Positions 7,901 through 17,179 are shown, numbered from the stretch's first letter. The stretch is DNA of 64,000 nucleotides from Leucobacter rhizosphaerae (GCF_022919175.1 NZ_CP095043.1:2914001-2978000), one strand, 5' to 3'. Made by a program: numbers and translations. Notes: a model not told the origin generated them from the sequence alone.

Positions 7901-9219
7901 GCGACGTGCAGCGGCTGCTGGGGGACCGGGACACCTACACGCGCGAGTTCGCCGACTTCGTGTCGGCCTCGCCGAGCTCGTACCACGCGGCCGCTGCGCT
8001 CGCCGCAACGCTCGAGGCCGCGGGCTACACGGCCCACCGGGAGACCGACGCGTGGGATCCCGTTGCGGCGGGGTCGCGCGGGTTCGTGGTGCGCGACGGG
8101 GCGATCATCGCCTGGCACGCCGGTGCCGACGTCGGGCCGACGAGTGCCGTGCGGATCCTCGGCACGCACACCGACTCACCGGGCTTCGTGCTGAAGCCCC
8201 GTCCCGATTTCACGGCCGACGGCTGGGCGCAGGCGGGGGTCGAGATCTACGGCGGCCCGCTCATCAACTCCTGGCTCGACCGCGACCTCGGGTTCGCGGG
8301 GCGGATCGTCACCGCGGACGGCCGGGAGCACCTCGTGCGCACCGGCGCCGTCGCGCGGATCCCGCAGCTCGCCATCCACCTGGATCGCGAGGCGAACTCC
8401 GGCCTCACGCTCGACCGGCAGCGCCACGTGCAGCCCGTGCTCGGCATCGCGGCCGAGGGGGTGTCGGTGCTGACGCTGCTCGCCGAGGGTGCGGAACGCG
8501 CCGAGGGGGTCGCCGCTGGCGGTCTTTCCGCCGAGGACATCGTCGGGGCCGACGTGCGGCTCTTCGACACGCAGCCGCCGGGACGCATCGGTGCGCGTCA
8601 GGAATTCCTCGCGTCGCCGCGCCTCGACAACCTGAGCTCGACCTTCGCGGGGCTCGCGGCGCTGCTCGGCTCGGAGCCCGCCCCCGGCACGATCGCGATG
8701 CTCGCGGCCTTCGATCACGAGGAGCTCGGCTCGAACTCGCGCTCCGGGGCGAGCGGTCCATTTTTGGAGGAGGTGCTGCGGCGCCTGCAGTCCGGCCTCG
8801 GCGCGACCGCCGATGAGGCCGCGCGCGGCCTGTCGGACTCGTGGTGCATCTCGGCCGACGCCGGGCACTCGGTGCACCCGAACTACCCCGAGAAGCACGA
8901 CCCGCGGGTGCGGCCGCTCGCCGGTCGCGGCCCGATGCTGAAGGTCAACGCCAACCAGCGCTACGCGAGCGACGCGCACGGGGCCGCGCTGTGGCGGCGG
9001 GTGTGCGACGCGGCGGGCGTGGAGACGCAGGAGTTCGTGTCGAACAACATCGTGCCGTGCGGCTCGACCATCGGCCCGCTCACGGCGACGCGGATCGGGA
9101 TCCGCACCGTCGATGTGGGGGTGCCGCTGCTCTCGATGCATTCCGCTCGCGAGCTGGCGCACCTCGACGACCTGCACGGACTCGCGCGCGCGGCCACCGC
9201 GTTCTTCGCGGGGGCGTAG
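7897..9219 (+). CDS. Aspartyl aminopeptidase, M18 family
   Basis: A 440-residue metallo-aminopeptidase that prefers N-terminal Asp or Glu. Metal-site motifs are GTHTDSPG (His near residue 91), the DHEELGS block near 273-279 with the catalytic Glu pair, and ISADAGHSVHPNYPEKHDP further on. ATG at 7897 overlaps the TGA of pepA. An earlier in-frame opening inside pepA is discarded because the homologous N-terminus starts here. Length is normal for the family (about 430). Confidence 0.93.
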   Translation: MSDVQRLLGDRDTYTREFADFVSASPSSYHAAAALAATLEAAGYTAHRETDAWDPVAAGSRGFVVRDGAIIAWHAGADVGPTSAVRILGTHTDSPGFVLKPRPDFTADGWAQAGVEIYGGPLINSWLDRDLGFAGRIVTADGREHLVRTGAVARIPQLAIHLDREANSGLTLDRQRHVQPVLGIAAEGVSVLTLLAEGAERAEGVAAGGLSAEDIVGADVRLFDTQPPGRIGARQEFLASPRLDNLSSTFAGLAALLGSEPAPGTIAMLAAFDHEELGSNSRSGASGPFLEEVLRRLQSGLGATADEAARGLSDSWCISADAGHSVHPNYPEKHDPRVRPLAGRGPMLKVNANQRYASDAHGAALWRRVCDAAGVETQEFVSNNIVPCGSTIGPLTATRIGIRTVDVGVPLLSMHSARELAHLDDLHGLARAATAFFAGA

Positions 9220-9531
9220 CGGGCGCGCTGGGCGCGGCGCGCCCCTCGGTGGCGCCACACTTGCCGTGGCGCCTCCTGATGTGGCGCCACGCCTGGCCTG
9301 GCGCCACACCTGACGGAGATTTCACGCATGCAGGAGAGATCCGGTGGATCCTCTCCAGCATGTGTGAGTTCTCCGGAGTGAGTGACTGAGGCCGGCTCAC
9401 CGGCGGCACCCTCACACCCACCCGCACCACCACCCACCCACGCACTTCGTATTTCGGATGGCGGTTTCGCCCGCCCCGGTGCACTCTTGTCTCAACCTGA
9501 TCATCAGCGTCGAGAAAAGGGGACAAGCACC
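9220..9531. other. 312-bp intergenic region with repeated TGGCGCCA boxes and a long imperfect hairpin
   Basis: There is no coding pattern. Exact GTGGCGCCAC palindromes lie at 9249-9258 and 9281-9290, with partial copies near 9266 and 9299. They are followed by an imperfect inverted repeat (arms about 9314-9342 and 9346-9375, several mismatches, 3-nt loop). The hairpin has no T-run, so termination is uncertain. The last 60 bp should carry the promoter of the flavin reductase gene. Confidence 0.6.
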
Positions 9532-10014
9532 GTGCGCGAGGACTTCAGAGCCGCGATGCGTCAGTGGCAGACGGGCATCTGCCTCGTTACCGGCGTCGCT
9601 CCATCGGGGGCGCCCATCGGGCTCGTCTGCAACTCCTTCGCCTCGCTGTCACTCGACCCTCCGCTCATCAGCTGGGCGGTCGACCACGGCTCGACCGCGA
9701 TCGACGGCTGGCGCGCGGTCGACTCCTACGCACTGCACGTGCTGCCGCGCATCGAGCGACCCCTCGACCACCCGCTCGTCGCGGTCTTCGCGCAGCGCGG
9801 GGGCGACAAGTTCGCGGGCCTCGCGTTCGAGCGGAACGAGCACGGCGATCCCGTGTTCCCCGGGATCGGCACCCGCTTCGACTGCCGCCTGCACCAGCGT
9901 CTGATCGTCGGCGACCACGACCTCATGATCGGACGCCCCACCACCATCATCCACCCGGAGCTGCACCCCTCCCCGCAGAACCACCCCTCCCCGCAGAACC
10001 ACTCCTCCCCATAG
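9532..10014 (+). CDS. Flavin reductase family protein
   Basis: A 160-residue flavin reductase-like domain (FMN-binding split barrel). It would supply reduced FMN to the LLM monooxygenase encoded 2 bp downstream. Family markers are MRQWQTGICLVTG near the start, LVCNSFASLSLDPPLISW, and the FDCRLHQRLIVGDHDLMIG segment. The GTG start at 9532 follows AAAGGGG. The C-terminus carries a low-complexity tail made of three near-identical HPSPQN units (from about 9961), unusual for this family and probably dispensable. Confidence 0.85.
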   Translation: MREDFRAAMRQWQTGICLVTGVAPSGAPIGLVCNSFASLSLDPPLISWAVDHGSTAIDGWRAVDSYALHVLPRIERPLDHPLVAVFAQRGGDKFAGLAFERNEHGDPVFPGIGTRFDCRLHQRLIVGDHDLMIGRPTTIIHPELHPSPQNHPSPQNHSSP

Positions 10015-10016
10015 AA

Positions 10017-11132
10017 ATGAGCACCATGATCCGCGACATCCTCAACGGCGAAGATTTCAAGCTCGGCCTATTCTCCCCGAACTGCTCCGGTGGCCTCGCG
10101 GTCACGAAGATCCCGGACCGCTGGAGCGCCAGCTGGGAGGACAACCTCGCCCTCGCGCACGCCGCCGAAGCCGCCGGGATCGACTTCCTCCTCCCGATCG
10201 CACGCTTCATCGGCTACCAGGGCGACACGAACTTCCACGGCTCGGTGCTCGACCCCATCGTCTGGGCCGCCGGCATCCTCGCCAGCACGCGGAGGATCAA
10301 CGTGTTCTCCACGATCCACACGGCCTTCAACAACCCGATGGTGGTCGCCAAACAGCTCGCGACGCTCGACCAGCTCGGCGGGGGAGGCCGCGCCGGGCTC
10401 AACGTCGTGGCCGGCTGGAACCTCCCCGAGTACGAGGCGCTCGGTGCCCCGATGCCCGAGGCCCACGACGACCGCTACGGCTTCGCGGCGGAGTGGCTCG
10501 ACATCATCGACCGGGCCTGGAGCTCCGAGGGCAAGTTCCAGTACGACGGCAGGTTCTATCAGCTCAAGGACTCGGAATCCGAGCCGAAGCCGCGCGGTGG
10601 CCGGGTGCCGATCCTCAACGCGGGATCCTCGCCCCAGGGGCGCGACTTCGCGGCCCACTACTCCGATTTCGCCTTCACGATCATCCCCGATGCGGCGACC
10701 GGAGCGGGTATCGTGACATCGATGAAGGATGCGGCCCGCGGCACCTACAACCGCGGCGTGGGAGTGCTCACGCTCGGTCATGTCGTGTGCCGCGACACCC
10801 GGGCGGAGGCGGAGGACTACCTCGCCTACTACGCCGACGAGCACGCCGACTGGGGCGCGGTCGACTACCTGATGTCGCTGCAGGGCCTGCACGCCCAGTC
10901 GTTCACTCCGGAGATGCTGCAGACCATGCGCTCCCGCTTCGCCTCCGGGCACGGCTCGTTGCCGATCGTCGGCACTCCCGAGGAGGTCGCCGAGCAGATC
11001 CGCGAGGTCAGCGACGCCGGGTTCGACGGCATGACCCTGGCGTTCGTCGACTACACCGCCGAGGTGACGAGCTTCGGTCGCGACGTGATGCCGATCCTCG
11101 AGCGGATGGGCGTGCGCACGCCGCGCGAGTAG
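10017..11132 (+). CDS. LLM-class monooxygenase, RutA/DszA-like
   Basis: A 371-residue flavin-dependent monooxygenase. The blocks FSTIHTAFNNPMVVAKQLATLDQL and GRAGLNVVAGWN are characteristic of the RutA / DszA / NtaA branch that needs FMNH2 from a separate reductase; that reductase is the preceding gene. It probably attacks an amide, sulfur or nitrogen heterocycle. Either ATG 10017 or ATG 10026 could start it; the first is listed. An AraC regulator follows after one base, making a compact three-gene unit. Confidence 0.87.
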   Translation: MSTMIRDILNGEDFKLGLFSPNCSGGLAVTKIPDRWSASWEDNLALAHAAEAAGIDFLLPIARFIGYQGDTNFHGSVLDPIVWAAGILASTRRINVFSTIHTAFNNPMVVAKQLATLDQLGGGGRAGLNVVAGWNLPEYEALGAPMPEAHDDRYGFAAEWLDIIDRAWSSEGKFQYDGRFYQLKDSESEPKPRGGRVPILNAGSSPQGRDFAAHYSDFAFTIIPDAATGAGIVTSMKDAARGTYNRGVGVLTLGHVVCRDTRAEAEDYLAYYADEHADWGAVDYLMSLQGLHAQSFTPEMLQTMRSRFASGHGSLPIVGTPEEVAEQIREVSDAGFDGMTLAFVDYTAEVTSFGRDVMPILERMGVRTPRE

Positions 11133-11133
11133 C

Positions 11134-12102
11134 ATGGCCGCCCCGCTGCTGTCCGGCTTCCCCGTCGCGCGCGCCGCGAGCGCGGGGAGGCTCCGGGACG
11201 CCGTCGACGGGGTGACCGGCTACGACCACGCGGTGCTGGCGGGCTCGGGCTTGCAGGGCGCGACGCCGCCGGGGGCGCCGCCGGGGTCGCCGCGAGGCAC
11301 CGTGAACGGCGCCCGCTTCGACGTGCTCTCCCTCGTCTACGTGGCGTACGCGACCCCGGTGCGGGTGGTCGCCCCCGCGACGCGGGGTCAGGTGGTGCTC
11401 GTGGTGCCGCTCGGGCCGATGGACGTCACGGTCGATGGGCGTCACACGCGCATGACCACGCCGTTCGTGCTGTCGGCGAGTGCCGACACCGTGATGGTGC
11501 CGGACCCCGCGGCGGGTGCGCTCGTCGGCGCCGTCGACGCATCGGCCCTCACGGCGCTGCTGCAGGAGAGCTTCGGCGCCGACCGAGAGTTCGCCGTGGA
11601 CCTGGCGCAGGCGCGGCCGATCCCGGTGACGGCGGGCCCGGCGCTTCGCCGCGTGTGGAGCACCTTCGCGGCGGATCCGGATGGCGACCCCTCGCCCCTC
11701 GTCGACAGCCTGGTCGTCGGGCTGTCGATGTGGACGACGTACCGGGACTCGGAGCTCACCCCGTGGTCGGCCCCGCCGGCGTACCTGGCGGAGGCGGTGC
11801 GCCACCTCCGCCGCACCCTCTCGGAGCCGGTGTCGCTCGCGAGTCTCGGCGAGGTCGTCGGCATCGGCAGCCGCCAACTGCAGCTCGCGTTCCAGGCGCA
11901 TCTCGGCCGCACGGCGCAGGAGTACCTGCGCGACGCCCGGCTCGATCGGGCCTGGGTCCTGCTCCGCGACGCCGGCGGCGGTGCGGGATCCCCGCGCTCC
12001 GTGAGCGAGGTCGCCGCGGAGGTGGGGATCCCGCACACCGGCCGGTTCGCCCAGTACTTCGTGGAGCGATTCGGGGTGCTGCCGTCCGAGCTGCGCGCGT
12101 AG
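11134..12102 (+). CDS. AraC-family transcriptional regulator
   Basis: A 322-residue regulator: an N-terminal AraC-binding-like beta domain (about 30-190) and a C-terminal double helix-turn-helix (about 220-320). The segments VSLASLGEVVGIGSRQLQLAF and VSEVAAEVGIPHTGRFAQYF form the two recognition units. It begins two bases after the stop of the LLM monooxygenase, so it most likely controls that operon in response to its substrate. It runs convergent with the oxidoreductase operon, with only 23 bp between the stops. Confidence 0.88.
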   Translation: MAAPLLSGFPVARAASAGRLRDAVDGVTGYDHAVLAGSGLQGATPPGAPPGSPRGTVNGARFDVLSLVYVAYATPVRVVAPATRGQVVLVVPLGPMDVTVDGRHTRMTTPFVLSASADTVMVPDPAAGALVGAVDASALTALLQESFGADREFAVDLAQARPIPVTAGPALRRVWSTFAADPDGDPSPLVDSLVVGLSMWTTYRDSELTPWSAPPAYLAEAVRHLRRTLSEPVSLASLGEVVGIGSRQLQLAFQAHLGRTAQEYLRDARLDRAWVLLRDAGGGAGSPRSVSEVAAEVGIPHTGRFAQYFVERFGVLPSELRA

Positions 12103-12125
12103 CGGCGCCCGCACCGCCGACCCTG

Positions 12126-13775
12126 CTACGCCGCCACCGGCAGTGCGGCGACGGCCCGCGCGAGCGCGACCCCGTCCTCGTCCGCCATCGCGGCCTTCGT
12201 GAGGCGCGCGAGCGTCGCCGCTGCATCGGGCCGGCCGAGCAGGCTCGGCACGGTGCCGAGCAGGATCCCGAAGCTCTCGGACCCGTGCGCGTGCGTCTGG
12301 CCGTAGCCCTTCAATACTCGGGCGCACGTGGTGATCTCGCACGCCAGGTCGTAGTCGGTGGCGGCGACGTCGACGATGAGGTCGAGCCACGCGTCGATCG
12401 CGGCCTGCTCGCGGCCGTAGCGCAGCGAGCGGGGCCGGATCGGGCGCATGGAGGCCATGAACCAGAGCGAGCTGAAGCCGAACACCGAGGTGGTGTTCAC
12501 GACCATGCCGTCGCGGGTGACGGCGCTCACGAGCTTCGCGAACAGCTTCGAGCGCGATAGCGCACGCCCGAGCGCCGTGGGGAGGGTATCCGTGATCTCG
12601 TCGAGCTGGGGGTGCAGGAACTCCCGGACCTGCGTCAGCTGTCCGGCGGAGGCCTTGGCCTCGGTCCGCACGCCCTCCATGCGGCGCTTGCGCAGCTTCT
12701 GCAGGGCGACGTGGATCGTGTCCTGGTACGCCATCCAGAGCGCCGTGTGGCGGGCGACCTCGATGGAGAGCGTGGCGTCGCCGTCCGGGCGACCCGCGTC
12801 GAACGGGATCACTCGCGAGGCCCGGTCCAGGAACAGGTCGGTGTAGCGGGGATCCTGGTAGAGCGCGGTGCGCACGCAGCCGTGCACCACCATCGAGCGA
12901 GCCGCCTCCGGGAAGTCGGCGACACGATCCATGCGGTCCGCGATCTTCGGGCCGACGAGCTGACGCGGATCGGAGATCGCGAGGTCGTGGTGCCGCTTCG
13001 CCTCGATCTCGGCGGCCTCGGCCTCGGGATCCCGCGGCGGACGGCGCCCGATCGTGACCCGCACGGGGCCGAGTCCCGAGGGCCGCTTCGGGGCCGCGGC
13101 GATCTCAGCCTCCTCCTCCGCGGCGCGCTGGGCGGCCTCGAAGCCGAGCCCGAACGCCTTGAGCGAGCGCTCGACGGCCTTGCCTGAACGCTTCAGCGAT
13201 TCCTCGAACTGCTCGCGCGGGATCGGGAGCACCCCGGAGCCCGCGAGAGCACCGAAGAGCGAGGACGAAATCACGCTCCCCGCCTGCAGGGCGAGCGCGT
13301 TGAAGTCGGTGGCAACGAGGCGCTTCGACCCGGCGCGCGCCGAGTTCACGAGGCTCTCGACGTCGACGCGCCCGTCGCCGAGCGCGATCTTCTCCGTCAC
13401 CGCGTAGACGCGGTTCGTCGACGCGATGAGGGTGGTGCGATCCGGCGTGCAGAAGCCGCGCTGGAGCGCGCGACCCGCCTCCATGAGTTCGGAGGCGATC
13501 ACGACGTCGACCTCGCCCGGGGTGGGGAAGAGGCTCAGGATCGGTTCGGCGCGCGGGCTGCCGGGTGCCGCGGTATCGGCGCGCGGGAAGAGCTCGACGT
13601 AGTAGACGGTCGCTCCGGTGCGCTGCGCGACACCGGCCACCGAGGTGCTCTGCGTCACGTATCCCGCGTCCTCGCCGAGCGAGACGATCCAGTCGGCGAG
13701 CACACCGCCGCCCTCGCCGCCCATCGCGAGGATGGCGATGGTGATGGGCCGGCGGCCGGTCATCCAGGTGTTCAC
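12126..13775 (-). CDS. iorB: Indolepyruvate-type oxidoreductase, beta-family subunit
   Basis: A 549-residue subunit of a 2-oxoacid:ferredoxin oxidoreductase. The first 210 residues are the gamma/beta-type domain (ITIAILAMGGEGGGVLADWIV, TGATVYYVELFP, VVIASELMEAGRAL). The long C-terminal half is the helical extension found in large aerobic IorB homologues. GTG at 13775 overlaps the stop of iorA (GTGA); ATG 13763 is the alternative. With IorA it should decarboxylate an aryl 2-oxoacid to the CoA ester, passing electrons to ferredoxin. It is the last gene of the liv-ior unit. Confidence 0.85.
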   Translation of the reverse strand: MNTWMTGRRPITIAILAMGGEGGGVLADWIVSLGEDAGYVTQSTSVAGVAQRTGATVYYVELFPRADTAAPGSPRAEPILSLFPTPGEVDVVIASELMEAGRALQRGFCTPDRTTLIASTNRVYAVTEKIALGDGRVDVESLVNSARAGSKRLVATDFNALALQAGSVISSSLFGALAGSGVLPIPREQFEESLKRSGKAVERSLKAFGLGFEAAQRAAEEEAEIAAAPKRPSGLGPVRVTIGRRPPRDPEAEAAEIEAKRHHDLAISDPRQLVGPKIADRMDRVADFPEAARSMVVHGCVRTALYQDPRYTDLFLDRASRVIPFDAGRPDGDATLSIEVARHTALWMAYQDTIHVALQKLRKRRMEGVRTEAKASAGQLTQVREFLHPQLDEITDTLPTALGRALSRSKLFAKLVSAVTRDGMVVNTTSVFGFSSLWFMASMRPIRPRSLRYGREQAAIDAWLDLIVDVAATDYDLACEITTCARVLKGYGQTHAHGSESFGILLGTVPSLLGRPDAAATLARLTKAAMADEDGVALARAVAALPVAA

Positions 13776-15952
13776 GCGGCCACCTCGTACTTGCTCGCGC
13801 GACGCTCGATCGGGCCGGAGAGCATCGACATCCAGCCCGAGCGGACGGCGCCGAGCGTCTTGTCGATCCAGCTCGGGTTGATCACGACGTCGGTGCGATA
13901 GAACGACGGGCAGAGGGAGGCGGCGTGCGCGTTCGCACCGCAGACGCCGCAGCCGACGCAGCTGTCGATGACGGTCGCGACCGGATCGGTGCGCATCGGA
14001 TCGGGGTTGTCCTTGAGCGTGAGCGAGGGGCAGCCCGAGATGCGGATACAGGCGTGGTCGCCCGTGCAGGTCTCCGCGTCCACGCCGAAGCGCTGGCGCA
14101 CGACCCGCTTGCCGGCCTTGATGGCCTGCTGGGTCTTCGGCTTCTCGCGCCGTTGCGCGTTGAGCTGGCACTCGCTCTGGGCGATGATGACCTTCGGGCC
14201 GTCCTCCTTCGTGGTGAACGCCTCGACGAAGATCTTCTTGAGCTTGCCCACGTCGTAGGTGTGCGACATCGTCTTGGCCCACTTCACCCCGACGCCGCGC
14301 ACCGCGCGTTCGATCGGGTGCTGGGTCGAGCGGGAGGCCGGCGCGGATCCGCCGTACGAGGAGAGCACGTCCTGCCCGCCGGTGGCGGCGGCGTAGGCGT
14401 TGTCGACGACGACGAGCACCTGGTCGTTCTTGTTGAAGACCGCGTTGCCGACGCCACTGGTGAGCCCGTTGTGCCAGAAGCCGCCGTCACCCATGACCGC
14501 GACCGTCGAGCGGTCGGCGTCGCGGGCGTTCAGCGCGGCGGCGCCGGCGGATCCGAGGCCGTAGCCCATCGTGGTGCCGCCGAGGTTGAACGGCTCGTTG
14601 ATCCCGAACAGGTGGCAGCCGATGTCCATGCTGACGTGGTGCTCCTGCCCGACCTCCTTCTCGGCGAGTTTCATCGCGCTGAAGATCGGGCGCTCCGGGC
14701 AGCCGGTGCAGAGCCCCGGTGGGCGTGCCTGCACCTGCGCGGCGTCCACGCGCGGTGCGAACGGGCTCGCCGGGTTCTCCGGCGGAAGGAGGAGCGCGGG
14801 GCGCGACGCCATGAGCTCCGGGCGGTGCGCCTCGAGGAACTCGGTGAGGCCCTTGGTCACCACCTGAGTCGTGTACTCGCCGCCCATGGGCAGCAGGTCC
14901 TTGCCGTGCAGCGCGGTGGTCACACCGGCCTTGCGCAGGATCGAGTGCAGGTTCTGCTCGATGTAGTCGGGCTGTCCCTCTTCGAGCAGCAGCACGGCCT
15001 TCTTGCCCGCGCAGAACTCGAGGACCTCCTCGTCGACGACCGGGTAGGTGACGTTCATCACGTACATCGGCACCTGGGTGTTACCGAAGGCGTCGGAGCA
15101 GCCGAGCAGTTCGAGAGAGCGATTCAGGGTGTTGTAGAGCCCGCCCTGCACGATGATGCCGATGTCGTCGACCCCCTCGGCGCCGTCGAAGAACTCGTTC
15201 ATGCCGTGGGTGCGGATGTACTCGACCGCCGCGGGCCAGCGCGCGTTGATCTTCTCCTGCTCGTGCAAGAAGCTGGCAGGCGGCAGCACGATGCGGCTGA
15301 GGTCGCGCTGGGGGTGCTCGACGGCGTCGGTGACGGTCATCGGGGGTCGCACGTTGTCCTCGGCGATGAAGGATCCCTGGAGGTGGCAGGAGCGGAGCCG
15401 GAGATCGAGCATGACGGGGGTGTTGCTCGCCTCGGAGAGGGCGAAGCCGTGCTTCACGGAGTCGACGATGGCGGAGATGTTCGGGCGCGGATCCAGCAGC
15501 CACATCTGCGACTTCATGGCGAACGCATGCGAGCGCTCCTGCATGATGCTGGATCCCTCGCCGTAGTCCTCGCCCAGGATCACGAGCGCCCCGCCCATGA
15601 CCCCGCCGCTCGCGAGGTTCGCGAGCGCGTCCGACGCCACGTTCAGCCCGACGGTGGACTTGAACGTCACCGCGCCGCGGAGCGGATAGTGCACCGATGC
15701 CGCGAGCATGGCCGCGGCCGTGGCTTCGGAGGCCGAATTCTCGAAGTAGACGTCGAGCTCGTCGAGGATGTCGTGCGCGTCGCCGAGCACATCCATGAGG
15801 TGGGAGATCGGCGCTCCCTGGTACCCGCCGACGTAGGCGACACCCGATTCGAGCAGGGCTTTCGTGACCGCGAGGATCCCCTCGACGTGCAGCGGCGTGC
15901 CGGCTCCCGAACGCAGGAGTTTCACCTCATTGACGAATGAACGCTCTGCCAT
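13772..15952 (-). CDS. iorA: Indolepyruvate-type ferredoxin oxidoreductase, alpha subunit
   Basis: A 726-residue thiamine-diphosphate enzyme that oxidatively decarboxylates an aryl 2-oxoacid to an acyl-CoA. Order of parts: the pyrimidine-binding domain with GGYQGAPISHLMD and ENSASEATAAAM near the N-terminus; the ThDP motif GDGGFWHNG near 488 with VVVDNAYAAATGGQ; and a C-terminal ferredoxin-like part with CTGDHACIRISGC and CVGCGVCG around 630-690. ATG 15952 is chosen because GAAAGG lies 8 bp before it. The 2-oxoacid is unknown; indolepyruvate is the family name, while isatinate would fit the neighbours (see findings). Confidence 0.92.
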   Translation of the reverse strand: MAERSFVNEVKLLRSGAGTPLHVEGILAVTKALLESGVAYVGGYQGAPISHLMDVLGDAHDILDELDVYFENSASEATAAAMLAASVHYPLRGAVTFKSTVGLNVASDALANLASGGVMGGALVILGEDYGEGSSIMQERSHAFAMKSQMWLLDPRPNISAIVDSVKHGFALSEASNTPVMLDLRLRSCHLQGSFIAEDNVRPPMTVTDAVEHPQRDLSRIVLPPASFLHEQEKINARWPAAVEYIRTHGMNEFFDGAEGVDDIGIIVQGGLYNTLNRSLELLGCSDAFGNTQVPMYVMNVTYPVVDEEVLEFCAGKKAVLLLEEGQPDYIEQNLHSILRKAGVTTALHGKDLLPMGGEYTTQVVTKGLTEFLEAHRPELMASRPALLLPPENPASPFAPRVDAAQVQARPPGLCTGCPERPIFSAMKLAEKEVGQEHHVSMDIGCHLFGINEPFNLGGTTMGYGLGSAGAAALNARDADRSTVAVMGDGGFWHNGLTSGVGNAVFNKNDQVLVVVDNAYAAATGGQDVLSSYGGSAPASRSTQHPIERAVRGVGVKWAKTMSHTYDVGKLKKIFVEAFTTKEDGPKVIIAQSECQLNAQRREKPKTQQAIKAGKRVVRQRFGVDAETCTGDHACIRISGCPSLTLKDNPDPMRTDPVATVIDSCVGCGVCGANAHAASLCPSFYRTDVVINPSWIDKTLGAVRSGWMSMLSGPIERRASKYEVAA

Positions 15953-16111
15953 GATCCAGCCTTTCCATGTCACCGTTGACTCGGACCCGAGGGTCGTCCC
16001 TCAAATATATCAAAGAACCCACGAGCGTCACGCAAATGTTAGAAACCTGAGTGAAACACTCGGGTGCGTCTGCGTACGAGGGTACGCAGTTCGGCGGTCG
16101 TCAGCTACCGC
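15953..16111 (-). promoter_or_regulatory. livM-iorA intergenic leader with hairpins and a possible promoter
   Basis: Read on the minus strand, this spacer holds a perfect 8-bp hairpin (16070-16089), a second hairpin around CTGAGTG/CACTCGG (about 16047-16063) and an AT-rich TATATT box (16004-16009) about 50 bp before iorA. The tandem hairpins may separate or stabilise the liv and ior messages, and the box may give iorAB its own promoter. A matching -35 element at good spacing is not evident. Confidence 0.35.
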
Positions 16112-17179
16112 TCACCGGAGTGATGCGGGGCTTGAACGGCCAGGTCGCCTCTCGACCCCCGTGATCCCGGACGGCCTGAAGATCAGGATGATCACCATGA
16201 TCGCGCCGAGGGTGATGAGCCGGCTCCCCGAGGGCAGCGACACGACGACGTCGCCGAGCTGCAGCCCCTTCTCGAACAGCCCGAGCACGTGGCTCAGCGC
16301 CGAGATCGCGAGGGCGCCCACGACCGCTCCCCACATCGACAGCATGCCGCCGACGACGAGCATTGCGATCGTGGTGAAGGTGAAGTCGAGCGAGAACTGC
16401 GAGGCCTGCGCGACCCCGTTGAGCTGCACCCAGACGGCACCGCCGATCCCGGCGAGCGCACCCGAAACGGTGAAGGCGATCAGGCGGTGCAGGGTGACGC
16501 GGATCCCGGAGGCCGGGGCCGCCTGCACGTTGTCGCGCGAGGCCCGGAGCATACGCGCGCTTCGGCTCTGGCCGTACAGCCAGGCGAGGGCGATCACGGC
16601 GAGTGCGATGAACAGGATCGACTGCAGATCGAAGCTGCGCGGCAGCCCGGTCATCGACTGACCGGCCTTCGGGCCGATCTGCTTCCAGTAGGTGAGGATC
16701 TGCACGACGAGCATCAGCAGCGCGAACGTCGCGATCCCCGCCTCCAGGCCGTTCAGGCGCATCAGGGCGAGCCCGCTGAGCAGGGCGACGAGGCCCGCAA
16801 CCAGCGCCGCGATGAGCAGGGCCACGAACGGGCTCGCGCTCGCCTGGGCGAGGAACGGGAACAGGTCGGGCATGATCGCGGACTTGATGTTCGGGGGAAT
16901 CGTCAGCAGCGACAGCGTCCAGGCGCCGACCGCGACGAACGCGATGTGGCCGAAGGACAGCACGCCGCTGTTGCCGATGAAGGTCCACATGGCGACCACG
17001 ATGATGAGGTTCGCGAGGGCGTAGCCCAGGTCGATCGCTGCGGTCTGCGACACGAAGCTGGTCGCCAGGGAGACGACCCACACGACGAGGAGCGGAACGG
17101 CGAGGGTCCACAGGCGGGCCAGCGGTTCCGGGATCGTGATCCCGGTGAACCGACGCCGGGGTGCGGGGGAGGTGGTCAT
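16112..17179 (-). CDS. livM: Branched-chain-type ABC transporter permease LivM
   Basis: A 355-residue permease with about nine membrane segments. The LivM signature is seen in IGNSGVLSFGHIAFVAVGAW and in the SRSARMLRASRDNVQAAPASGI loop that contacts the ATPase. ATG at 17179 overlaps the TGA of livH (ATGA). HAAT-family importers take up amino acids, amides, urea or aromatic acids. Being upstream of iorAB and next to aromatic genes, this one more likely imports an aromatic or indolic acid; that is inference. Confidence 0.9.
   Translation of the reverse strand: MTTSPAPRRRFTGITIPEPLARLWTLAVPLLVVWVVSLATSFVSQTAAIDLGYALANLIIVVAMWTFIGNSGVLSFGHIAFVAVGAWTLSLLTIPPNIKSAIMPDLFPFLAQASASPFVALLIAALVAGLVALLSGLALMRLNGLEAGIATFALLMLVVQILTYWKQIGPKAGQSMTGLPRSFDLQSILFIALAVIALAWLYGQSRSARMLRASRDNVQAAPASGIRVTLHRLIAFTVSGALAGIGGAVWVQLNGVAQASQFSLDFTFTTIAMLVVGGMLSMWGAVVGALAISALSHVLGLFEKGLQLGDVVVSLPSGSRLITLGAIMVIILIFRPSGITGVERRPGRSSPASLR

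Noticed and set aside
4556..8008. A very long open frame (over 1,100 codons) on the minus strand across the exporter and aminopeptidase genes
   Set aside because: It is Arg/Asp/His-rich nonsense typical of the antisense of high-GC genes, and well-conserved enzymes are encoded on the other strand. The same holds for the long minus-strand frame at 25491-28640 opposite the aminobenzoyl-CoA enzyme.
9961..10011. Short tandem repeat as a recombination or attachment site
   Set aside because: It is in frame and encodes the HPSPQN tail of the flavin reductase; no integrase or matching copy was seen.
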